Shown: piece by piece, positions 1-6,720 of the stretch
Layout: every line of letters starts with the position of its first letter
Numbering within the stretch: position 1 is the stretch's first letter
Source: Fibrobacter sp. UWH6
GTDB taxonomy: Bacteria; Fibrobacterota; Fibrobacteria; Fibrobacterales; Fibrobacteraceae
DNA: 64,000 bases
Direction: 5' to 3'
Assembly: GCF_900142465.1 (NCBI RefSeq)
Contig: NZ_FRAX01000010.1
Coordinates: 1 to 64,000, forward strand
Notes under the pieces: model-generated
Told to the model about the DNA's origin: nothing
The model's input: the letters and a program-made list of their open reading frames with translations, nothing else
The model's database searches: none
Position numbers and translations under genes: made by a program

Positions 1-58
1 GCATGTATAAGACACGCCACCAGCGTTCGTTCTGAGCCAGGATCAAACTCTTCATTAA
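1..58 (-). rRNA. rrs: 16S ribosomal RNA, 5' end (partial)
   Basis: The reverse complement carries the universal bacterial 16S 5' sequence AGAGTTTGATCCTGGCTCAG followed by AACGAACGCTGGTGGCGTG. Only the first 58 or so bases lie in the window; the gene continues off the left edge. The exact mature 5' end is estimated by analogy with E. coli 16S. Confidence 0.97.
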
Positions 59-359
59 TTTTTTAAAGTCTTGGTCCCGTAATCACGTTCGTATTTGACT
101 AATTCCAAGAAATTTCTTGGGCCGTCACTAAGCACATCTCCGATTCCTTCAATCTTCTCAAAAACCTCTCGGGCTTTTGTTTTGTTCTTGTTTCGTTTCG
201 GCTTTCTCAGCCGTCCCTCTCAGGAACGACGCCAATTATAGAATTTTGCAGAAACTTTGCAAGGGCTGTTTTACAAAAAACCGCTGTTTTTTTGCTGTTT
301 TTTCCAAAAAACGGAAAAAACACGAGTCTTACTCCGACAATTCCCGACGATTTCACAAA
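59..359 (-). other. rRNA leader and upstream region, no gene
   Basis: This 300-base stretch holds the rRNA promoter (233-262) and a leader of about 170 bases between it and 16S. The leader has a short inverted repeat near 106-120 (CCAAGAAATTTCTTGG on either strand), which could form a hairpin. The remaining bases toward miaA are A/T-rich. Short open frames here have no recognisable protein features. Confidence 0.7.
233..262 (-). promoter_or_regulatory. rRNA operon promoter
   Basis: On the minus strand TTGCAA (262-257) is followed after 16 bases by TATAAT (240-235), with TTG directly after the -10. Read as TTG-N19-TATAATTG it has the same geometry as promoters of tRNA-Glu, deaD and trmA in this window. 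It lies about 175 bases ahead of 16S. Confidence 0.8.
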
Positions 360-1262
360 CTATTCACAACTATTTTGAAAGATACTTTGCAAAGTCATCA
401 TTTTTTCCGAATTTTCCATGTCAATCGGCACGCAATCCAGCTGCCAGCGGAACCAAGTAAGCTGCCTTTTGGCATAATTTCTGGTTTTCTGCTTCACATT
501 TTCTACGATTCTTGCCAAATCAGTATGACTTTTAGCCTCTAGAAGTTCCCTATACCCCAAACTTTGCCACGCCGGAGCGTCCAAAGGCACCGTTTTCGCC
601 AGTTCTCGGGCTTCATCCACCCAACCACCTTCAATCATCTGGTCTACGCGGCTATTTATTCGACGATACAGTTCATCTCGGTCACGCTGCAAAGAAAAAA
701 CGGATAACTTGCCGACCCCGCCTTCACGTTCCTTCTGGAATTCAGACAATTTACGACCCGTCGATTCAAAAACCTCCAGCACGCGGGTAATTCGCTGGAC
801 ATTTCCGGGCACCACCTTTTCCATGGCTTCGGGATCAACTTCACAGGCACGCTTATAGACAACATCTACCCCATCGCGCACAACCAATTCTTCAATTTTC
901 TGGCGCAGGGCCGGTTCAATTTCAGGAATCTTAGGCAAGCCTAGCATCAGACTTTGCAAATAAAGTCCGGTACCACCCACAAGGATGAAGTTCTTCTCGG
1001 GATTCTCAGCCACCAGATTTTTTACCAGGCTACAAAACGCGCCCGCAGAGAAGTTATCTGTAGGGGGCACGAAATCAACCAGGTGATGTCGCACGCGATT
1101 TAAACTTTGGATGTCAGGCTGAGCAGTCCCAATGGAAAACCCCTTATAAATTTGACGGGAATCCACACCGATAATTTCAGCGTTGTAATGTTCTGCAAGT
1201 TCCAGAGAAAAATTGGATTTACCAATTCCCGTGGCTCCAACCAAGGCAAATAGAATAGGCAT
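360..1262 (-). CDS. miaA: tRNA dimethylallyltransferase MiaA
   Basis: Transfers a dimethylallyl group to N6 of A37 in tRNAs reading UNN codons. The P-loop GATGIGKS is at residues 9-16, followed by the substrate-binding DSRQIYKG segment at about 34-41, GGTGLYLQ, and the C-terminal KRQLTWFR motif; 300 residues is normal for the family. An upstream in-frame ATG at 1388 would add 42 residues that overlap the divergent neighbour, so the ATG at 1262, directly before the P-loop strand, is preferred. The next gene starts divergently 30 bases away. Confidence 0.96.
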   Translation of the reverse strand: MPILFALVGATGIGKSNFSLELAEHYNAEIIGVDSRQIYKGFSIGTAQPDIQSLNRVRHHLVDFVPPTDNFSAGAFCSLVKNLVAENPEKNFILVGGTGLYLQSLMLGLPKIPEIEPALRQKIEELVVRDGVDVVYKRACEVDPEAMEKVVPGNVQRITRVLEVFESTGRKLSEFQKEREGGVGKLSVFSLQRDRDELYRRINSRVDQMIEGGWVDEARELAKTVPLDAPAWQSLGYRELLEAKSHTDLARIVENVKQKTRNYAKRQLTWFRWQLDCVPIDMENSEKMMTLQSIFQNSCE

Positions 1263-1292
1263 GGGTTCAATGTAGTTATATTTTACGGTAGA

Positions 1293-2417
1293 ATGAGAAA
1301 GTACAAACACATTATTGCCATTATCATTGTTCTTGCCGTACTGATCGTGGGCATCAAATTCGCACTCCCCAAAATTGCGGAACTGCAAAACGGAACAAAG
1401 GAAACGGCAACCCAGAACACCGATTCTACCGCCACCGAAGTTTCCGCTTCAAATGTTCCCGAAGAAGAGCCTCTCTCCTTTGAGGAAAAAATGCAGCAGG
1501 AACTGCAAACCTTAAAGGCGGAGTACAGCAAGCGTCGAAAGAGAAACATCTGGACTCTGGGCCGAGGCAAGACCATTATCGTCTACCTGCTCCAGGCCCA
1601 GCGTTTCATCAACAAGACTGGCGGCCAGATTCTTCGCATGGAAGAAATCCATGACGACAGAAGTTCTGCATTCCAGACCGCCCAAATCGACCTCATCAAA
1701 CCCACCGGCGACACACTTCTGCTGGAACTGCAGGTTTCCGAAAGCATCTTTAGGGACGACGCTTCCATGCTGGCTGTGGCATTCCAGGTTACAAGCCTCA
1801 CCCCCGAGTTGATTGTGGCTCTGAACAAGCTGGATTATCCATTCGACTTACTGATTCCGCCTTTCGGTATGAAAGACGGTTTCTATCCTGATTTAGACAA
1901 AGTAAAAAGAAAGGAACTTGTATTATGGCTGACTATGGAATCAACCAAGTTGAACAAGGTCCATAACAAGCTGCGCCCCCTACGTATTCATCATACCGAG
2001 GAACAAATCGAGATGGTGATTGACGATGCGAAAAAATTAATGCCTAACGCAGTAGGTATCGTCTCACGTTATGGAGAACAGGCTGTTGAACACAAGCAAC
2101 TTCTCCAGGCGATTCTTAAGCCGGCAGATAAAAACAACCTGTGGTTCCTCGACGCGACCATGAACAACTTATCCAAGGTTTCTGAAGCCTGCAAGGACCT
2201 GTCTATTTCCTGCAAGGCATCCAGCCCCTACAATCCCGACAACAGCGCTCTGGCAGACTATATGCGAAGCAAGATGCGGGAATCCACAAAGAAAGGCCTG
2301 GCGGTCATGATCCTCCCGTTAACATTGGATAACGTGAATAAGTTGAGCGACCTTTCTTCCAGGGCAAAAAATCAGGGCACCACCTTGGTCAATTTATCTA
2401 CATTTATGAAGTATTGA
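1293..2417 (+). CDS. divergent polysaccharide deacetylase (YibQ-like) membrane-anchored protein
   Basis: The N-terminus has one membrane segment (about residues 7-27) and a short low-complexity linker. The C-terminal two thirds resembles the divergent polysaccharide deacetylase family (YibQ/DUF610): DYPFDLLIPPFG-like strand, a segment around AVGIVSRYGEQAVEHKQLL in place of the usual N-H-G-S region, and LWFLDATMNNLSKVSEAC matching the FFLDS-T--S-A block. The usual catalytic histidine-rich motifs are not obvious, so activity on polysaccharide is doubtful. It lies 13 bases ahead of pdxJ and is probably cotranscribed with it. Confidence 0.6.
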   Translation: MRKYKHIIAIIIVLAVLIVGIKFALPKIAELQNGTKETATQNTDSTATEVSASNVPEEEPLSFEEKMQQELQTLKAEYSKRRKRNIWTLGRGKTIIVYLLQAQRFINKTGGQILRMEEIHDDRSSAFQTAQIDLIKPTGDTLLLELQVSESIFRDDASMLAVAFQVTSLTPELIVALNKLDYPFDLLIPPFGMKDGFYPDLDKVKRKELVLWLTMESTKLNKVHNKLRPLRIHHTEEQIEMVIDDAKKLMPNAVGIVSRYGEQAVEHKQLLQAILKPADKNNLWFLDATMNNLSKVSEACKDLSISCKASSPYNPDNSALADYMRSKMRESTKKGLAVMILPLTLDNVNKLSDLSSRAKNQGTTLVNLSTFMKY

Positions 2418-2430
2418 TAAGGAATCACGT

Positions 2431-3168
2431 ATGACAGTAAAGCTCGGTTTTAACGTAGACCATATTGCAACAATCCGCGAAGCCCGCAAGATCTGCGAAC
2501 CTGATCCGGTAGCGGCCGCAGTTATTGCCGAACTGGCAGGCGTCAGCGGCATCACCGCCCACCTCCGCGAAGACAAGCGCCACATTCAGGATCGCGACGT
2601 CCGCATGCTCCGTGGCACCGTCACCACCAAGATGAACTTGGAAATGGCCCCCACCCAGGAAATGGTCCAGGTGGCTATCAACAATCAGCCGGACACTGTT
2701 ACATTCGTTCCTGAGGTCCACACCGACTACGCCACAGAAGATGGTCTGAATGTTGCCGCCAAGGCTGCAGAATTGGCAAAGCCTGCCATGACACTCAAGA
2801 GCAACGATATTGCCGTAGGCGTGTTCATCGATCCCGAAACCGAACAAGTGAAGGCCGCCAAGAAGATTGGCGCAGACTTTGTCGAATTCAATACCGGCAA
2901 GTACGCAACCTCCTGCACTCTGGGAAGCCGCGAAGAAATTGAACGTGAAATTTCCGCCCTCGAAGACATGGCCGTCCTCGCCCGCAAGTACGGCCTCAGG
3001 GTAAAGGCCGGCCGCGGTCTGAACTACCGCAACATTTCCGCCATCGCCGCCATCGAAGGCATTGACGAAGTGGTCATTGGCCACAGCATCGTCAGCAAGG
3101 CCGTTATGGTAGGTATGGACCGTGCCATCAAGGACATGCTGGACTTAATCAAGGACGCTTCCAAATAA
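2431..3168 (+). CDS. pdxJ: pyridoxine 5'-phosphate synthase PdxJ
   Basis: Condenses 1-deoxyxylulose 5-phosphate with 3-amino-2-oxopropyl phosphate in vitamin B6 synthesis. The family signatures are clear: LGFNVDHIATIREAR at the start, GITAHLREDKRHIQDRDV at about 38-55, and GRGLNYRN plus IGHSIV near the C-terminus, together forming the TIM-barrel active site. 245 residues is full length. It converges with truA, leaving only 42 bases between the stops. Confidence 0.97.
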   Translation: MTVKLGFNVDHIATIREARKICEPDPVAAAVIAELAGVSGITAHLREDKRHIQDRDVRMLRGTVTTKMNLEMAPTQEMVQVAINNQPDTVTFVPEVHTDYATEDGLNVAAKAAELAKPAMTLKSNDIAVGVFIDPETEQVKAAKKIGADFVEFNTGKYATSCTLGSREEIEREISALEDMAVLARKYGLRVKAGRGLNYRNISAIAAIEGIDEVVIGHSIVSKAVMVGMDRAIKDMLDLIKDASK

Positions 3169-3210
3169 CAGGAAGCATTCCCTTTTGACGTCCAAAATAA
3201 AATTCTGAAA

Positions 3211-3963
3211 TCAATAGTCCTTGTATTCTACGTTCTCAAGGACCAAACCCTGAGGGGGAGCCCATGTGCGCTCTCCCTTAAAATTTTTATCGAAGATCTG
3301 GTTCACCGTACCCATAGGGAGCTTACCGCGACCTACATCGTACAAGGTCCCCACCATGGCGCGGACCTGCCTGTGCAAGAAACGGTTCCCTCGGATATGG
3401 AACATGCAGCTCCAGTCGTTCAACCGCTCCAGGCGGAATTCCGTCAGGATGCAGTCCGTCGGTTTTCCATCATTGCGGGGAATGCAAAAATCGATAAAGT
3501 CGTGATGACCGAGGAAAGACTTCGCCTCTTCTGCCATGGCATCGAGATCCAGATTTTGAGAGCCGCACTCCCACCCGAAGTCCCGGAGCAGGGCCACAGG
3601 TCGGGTGTACATGGTATACTGGTAATACCGGCACGTCGCGTCGAAACGGGCATGGAATTCCGGATCGCAAGGTTGCAAGTCGCGAATACGGACAAGACGT
3701 TTCGTCAAGCCGTTGATGGAATTCACCGTACGCACCAAATCCAGTTCGCCGTCATAATCAAAATGAACACACTGACCGCGGGCATGAACGCCAGTATCCG
3801 TACGACCGGAACCGGTAATGCGGATAGGAGAACGAAGCGCAATGGAAAAAGCCTCTTCCAGCGCAGACTGCACCGTTACAAATTTGGTCTTGCCACCTTC
3901 ATTCTGGGCCTGCCAGCCATGAAAGGCGCTACCCAGGTATTCACACCTGAAGCGATAACGCAT
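3211..3963 (-). CDS. truA: tRNA pseudouridine(38-40) synthase TruA
   Basis: Isomerises uridines 38-40 in the tRNA anticodon arm. The catalytic aspartate lies in SGRTDTGVHARGQ (about residues 51-63), and the C-terminal half has NRFLHRQVRAMVGTL, typical of TruA. 250 residues is normal length. Its ATG overlaps the TAA of the preceding gene by one base (TAATG), which suggests translational coupling to the membrane protein upstream. Confidence 0.96.
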   Translation of the reverse strand: MRYRFRCEYLGSAFHGWQAQNEGGKTKFVTVQSALEEAFSIALRSPIRITGSGRTDTGVHARGQCVHFDYDGELDLVRTVNSINGLTKRLVRIRDLQPCDPEFHARFDATCRYYQYTMYTRPVALLRDFGWECGSQNLDLDAMAEEAKSFLGHHDFIDFCIPRNDGKPTDCILTEFRLERLNDWSCMFHIRGNRFLHRQVRAMVGTLYDVGRGKLPMGTVNQIFDKNFKGERTWAPPQGLVLENVEYKDY

Positions 3964-4967
3964 TAGGCCTGGGCGTCCTTAATGACTGCTTCGACCTTTT
4001 CCTGAGGAATCTTCAACTGAGAAGCGATTGCAGAGGCGGGGAATCCACGGCGAGACAGCTGAAGGATTTTCAACTTTTCAGTAGCCTCGCGATCAAAGCG
4101 GGAAGTTTCCAGGGGGTTGCTCCCCTGCAAGTTGGGATCGCCTGTAGCATTGCGGCTCTGGGCACGCAACTTCATGGTGCGTTCACGAGAAAGCCCACGA
4201 GGAGTACGCAGCACGTCAGAAAGATTCTGCATGGCAGAAGTAATACGTTCCTTGGCCGTCGGGCGAAGGGTGGGCTTGGAACCCGGGAGTCCGGTCATAA
4301 TCTTGTTTTCGGGAACTCCATTTTCGTCTTCGAAGGCTATCTTCGGTTCTTCGCCAGAAGGGCTGGGAGCAGAAGCATTCAACTGCTGCTGGGCCAAGGT
4401 CTCACGCTTGTGAGCTGCGTATTCCTCGGCATCGGCAATAATGGAACGCTTCTTGGGGCGGGGACGGGGAGCCAAAGTAGTGGCATCATCCAGATCAGCC
4501 TTGACTTCCTTGAAACGTTCAGCCTTGATAGCCTCCATACGGCGAGTAATAATTTCCTGGCGACGGCGAAGTACAAACACAAGAATCACGGCGCAGGCGA
4601 TTACAGCCAGGACGCCTCCAATGATCCAGCCGATCACATCGGAAGACATACCGGCAATCTTGCCATCATCGGCAGGTTCTGCAACGGCCTCACCTTCGCC
4701 TCCCTCGGCAACAGGTTCTGCGGGAGTTTCACGCATGGCGGCCAGTTCGGTCCAGGCAGTTTCCAGCTGGGTACGGATCGTCATCTGGTCAGCCGGAGAA
4801 TTCTGGGCGTCCCAGAGAGCAATTTCAAGAGAATCAATCCTTGCGCGGGCCTTCAAATAGGCGTCGGAATCAAAAGACGACCTAGGACCCGAAAAGTCAA
4901 CAACTAGATATGCGGCCAGGCAACAGACCAGGACCAGCAATGCAATAGGTGCAGCAAACTTCTTCAT
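3963..4967 (-). CDS. membrane protein with C-terminal helix-turn-helix-like tail, unknown function
   Basis: Not recognised as a known family. It has a signal-anchor at about residues 4-24, a short predicted coiled coil, an acidic Glu/Ala-rich linker, a second membrane span (WIIGGVLAVIACAVILVFVL) near residue 113-132, then a basic cytoplasmic region of about 200 residues. The last 40 residues (LKILQLSRRGFPASAIASQL onward) look like a small helix-turn-helix of the kind that senses or binds DNA. It is the first gene of a two-gene unit with truA. A TAAATTTG element sits 5 bases before the ATG with no Shine-Dalgarno, so the mRNA may be leaderless. Confidence 0.75.
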   Translation of the reverse strand: MKKFAAPIALLVLVCCLAAYLVVDFSGPRSSFDSDAYLKARARIDSLEIALWDAQNSPADQMTIRTQLETAWTELAAMRETPAEPVAEGGEGEAVAEPADDGKIAGMSSDVIGWIIGGVLAVIACAVILVFVLRRRQEIITRRMEAIKAERFKEVKADLDDATTLAPRPRPKKRSIIADAEEYAAHKRETLAQQQLNASAPSPSGEEPKIAFEDENGVPENKIMTGLPGSKPTLRPTAKERITSAMQNLSDVLRTPRGLSRERTMKLRAQSRNATGDPNLQGSNPLETSRFDREATEKLKILQLSRRGFPASAIASQLKIPQEKVEAVIKDAQA

Positions 4968-4972
4968 GGGGC

Positions 4973-4980
4973 CAAATTTA
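4973..4980 (-). promoter_or_regulatory. putative -7/-10 element TAAATTTG (leaderless start)
   Basis: TAAATTTG on the minus strand ends 5 bases before the ATG at 4967. The surrounding sequence TTCTAAATTTGGCCCCATG is very close to the start of the radical SAM gene at 6721 (TTCTAAATTTAGACCTATG). Transcription would begin at or next to the start codon. No good -35 hexamer is present. Confidence 0.5.
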
Positions 4981-5037
4981 GAAAAAACCTCATTGAGAAT
5001 TTCGCAACACTTGTTTCAACCTAGAATAAAAAACATA

Positions 5038-5064
5038 TTGCACGCCTCAAAAAAACTTTATAAC
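5038..5064 (+). promoter_or_regulatory. promoter of candidate small RNA
   Basis: TTGCAC (5038-5043) and TATAAC (5059-5064) are separated by 15 bases, slightly short. The predicted start is near 5071, directly ahead of a structured region ending in a strong terminator. No protein-coding frame follows. Confidence 0.45.
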
Positions 5065-5070
5065 TTTAGG

Positions 5071-5145
5071 TTCAAGAACTCTTTGTTCTCCTCCTAACCC
5101 CCAAAAAAGGCATCTCGGCGTCAGCTGGGATGCCTTTGGTTTTTT
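5071..5145 (+). ncRNA. candidate trans-acting small RNA with anti-Shine-Dalgarno linker
   Basis: About 75 bases between a promoter and an intrinsic terminator, in a gap between two minus-strand genes. It has a 5-bp hairpin (5075-5079 with 5085-5089, loop TCTTT), an unpaired C-rich linker CTCCTCCTAACCCCC (5088-5102) complementary to a GGAGG Shine-Dalgarno, and a terminator hairpin (5107-5114 with 5129-5136) followed by a T-rich run. Hairpin, exposed CCUCC and terminator are hallmarks of regulatory sRNAs that block ribosome binding. It could instead be only a terminator, but no gene on this strand feeds into it. Confidence 0.5.
5107..5145 (+). terminator. intrinsic terminator of candidate sRNA
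   Basis: AAGGCATC (5107-5114) pairs perfectly with GATGCCTT (5129-5136); a TTTGGTTTTTT tract follows. Confidence 0.75.
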
Positions 5146-5201
5146 ATAAAAACGAACCAGGGGTAACGTCAAACGAAGAACCTCATACTTTAAAAGGGAA
5201 C

Positions 5202-5228
5202 GAAAAAAGGCTGGCCAGAGGCCAGCCT
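5202..5228 (-). terminator. terminator of the degenerate GGDEF gene
   Basis: AGGCTGGCC and GGCCAGCCT (5208-5216 and 5220-5228) form a perfect 9-bp stem with a 3-base loop. On the minus strand it is followed by six T residues. Confidence 0.85.
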
Positions 5229-5248
5229 ACCAAAACTCCTTATAAACG

Positions 5249-6643
5249 TTAGCGGTTAATCAATGCGTCCGCAATAGTCACGCGGTTTCCGCCAGCCTGC
5301 ATGGCGTGTCTCAAGGAAGCCTCGGCCATGTAAAGCAGGGATCCACCATCAGCCGCATGGGCGGGCATCACCGCAACACCCAGGCTCAACGGAGTGGCAA
5401 GCACACCAGCACCATAGGCAATCTGCAACTGGGAAATCTCGTGTCTGATTTTTTCCGCACGCTGACGTGTAATTTTCAAGTCAGCTCCCGGCAGGATGAT
5501 GCAGAACATCTCTCCGTCATAACGGCAGGGAATATCTTCTGTACGGATATAACCAGGCAAGCGCTGTCCAAGTTCCCAAAGGAGCTGTTCAACAGCATGG
5601 CGACCCTTAGTCTTCTGAATCTCGGCAATAGAATCGGGATACAGCATAATCAGGCCAATGGGAGTCTTGTGTCGAGTTGCAGCAGCAATTTCCCGAGCCA
5701 GGGATTCTTCCATATAACGTCTGTTAAACAAGCCAGTCAGATTATCCCTGATACTATGTTCCTTATAGCGGACATTCAAATTCTGGTTAGACACATAAAG
5801 ACCAAAAGTCGTCGCCACAAAGCTAACCTTGGCATGCCAATCATCCAGGGATTCATTGTCGGGCAAGGCATCTACCTGCAGAGAGAAAATGCCGAAATGT
5901 TCTTCCAATCCTTCAATAGGAGCGCAGAAAGAAATTCCCTGGGGACGGTGGTGAAGATGGGTACAACCACCAGACAAGTCATGCTTGGAATAATCACAAA
6001 CAACAATTTCACCAGAGTTATAGCTAGCACATTCACCAGGACGAATGGAAGCATCACTGATGACAGAAGGACCAAAGGAATACAGCTTGCGAAGGTCAGT
6101 CTGGGTACCTGCATACATATATAAGATACCAGAAGCCTTGGGGAACATGGCAGGCAACAACTTTTCAAGATTCGCCAGAACTTCACCGAAAGGTCTATCC
6201 TTCAGAATACTCTTGGCATAACGCTTCCAGACATCCAGGGGGAAATTCGCCCTCAGAGGAGCCCCAGCAATCTTTTCAAGAGCCTCCCTGGCGGAAACAG
6301 CGCCCTTGGGAAGGGGAATTTCATTTTTTGCCGTTACAGGCGGCGGCTCAGGAGCCTTTACCGCAGGTTTTTCTACCGGTTCTGCAGGCTTATTGGCCTG
6401 GATTCCAGTGACCAGATCTAGCTGAGAGGCCTTCAGAGATTCCAGATTTTCGTTAAACTCGGCCTCGGCAGTTTCCACCCTACGCTTGCAGAGAGTGTAA
6501 AGAACAAATCCGAGAACGGCACCCCAGGCGCCGATAAAGGCAAACTTTCCGCCCAGCGAAATAGTCGCTTCGGGAACGAAAAACGATACGCCCACCCCAG
6601 CTACAAAAGCTATGAGCCAAACAATGTAAGATACCATAGTCAT
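5249..6643 (-). CDS. membrane-anchored GAF-like/GGDEF-like protein with degenerate active site
   Basis: Two membrane segments at the N-terminus (about 5-22 and 33-50), a coiled linker with a Pro/Ala-rich stretch, a GAF-like sensory region at about 140-290, and a GGDEF-type domain starting at DNLTGLFNRRYMEE (about 305). The signature loop reads RYDGEMF instead of RYGGDEF, and the upstream metal-binding block reads IMLYPDSIAEIQ where active enzymes have LDIDHFK-like residues. Both metal-binding acidic positions are altered, so cyclic-di-GMP synthesis is unlikely. It may act as a nucleotide-binding or protein-interaction receptor. A perfect terminator follows. Confidence 0.85.
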   Translation of the reverse strand: MTMVSYIVWLIAFVAGVGVSFFVPEATISLGGKFAFIGAWGAVLGFVLYTLCKRRVETAEAEFNENLESLKASQLDLVTGIQANKPAEPVEKPAVKAPEPPPVTAKNEIPLPKGAVSAREALEKIAGAPLRANFPLDVWKRYAKSILKDRPFGEVLANLEKLLPAMFPKASGILYMYAGTQTDLRKLYSFGPSVISDASIRPGECASYNSGEIVVCDYSKHDLSGGCTHLHHRPQGISFCAPIEGLEEHFGIFSLQVDALPDNESLDDWHAKVSFVATTFGLYVSNQNLNVRYKEHSIRDNLTGLFNRRYMEESLAREIAAATRHKTPIGLIMLYPDSIAEIQKTKGRHAVEQLLWELGQRLPGYIRTEDIPCRYDGEMFCIILPGADLKITRQRAEKIRHEISQLQIAYGAGVLATPLSLGVAVMPAHAADGGSLLYMAEASLRHAMQAGGNRVTIADALINR

Positions 6644-6707
6644 ACGAAAAATTTACTTATTTAATTTCTACATGGCACCCCTATTCCGTTATAAAGCACT
6701 AATATTC

Positions 6708-6715
6708 TAAATTTA
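6708..6715 (+). promoter_or_regulatory. putative -7/-10 element TAAATTTA (leaderless start)
   Basis: TAAATTTA ends 5 bases before the ATG at 6721. There is no Shine-Dalgarno between them. The layout matches the start of the gene at 4967 almost base for base. Confidence 0.45.
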
Positions 6716-6720
6716 GACCT

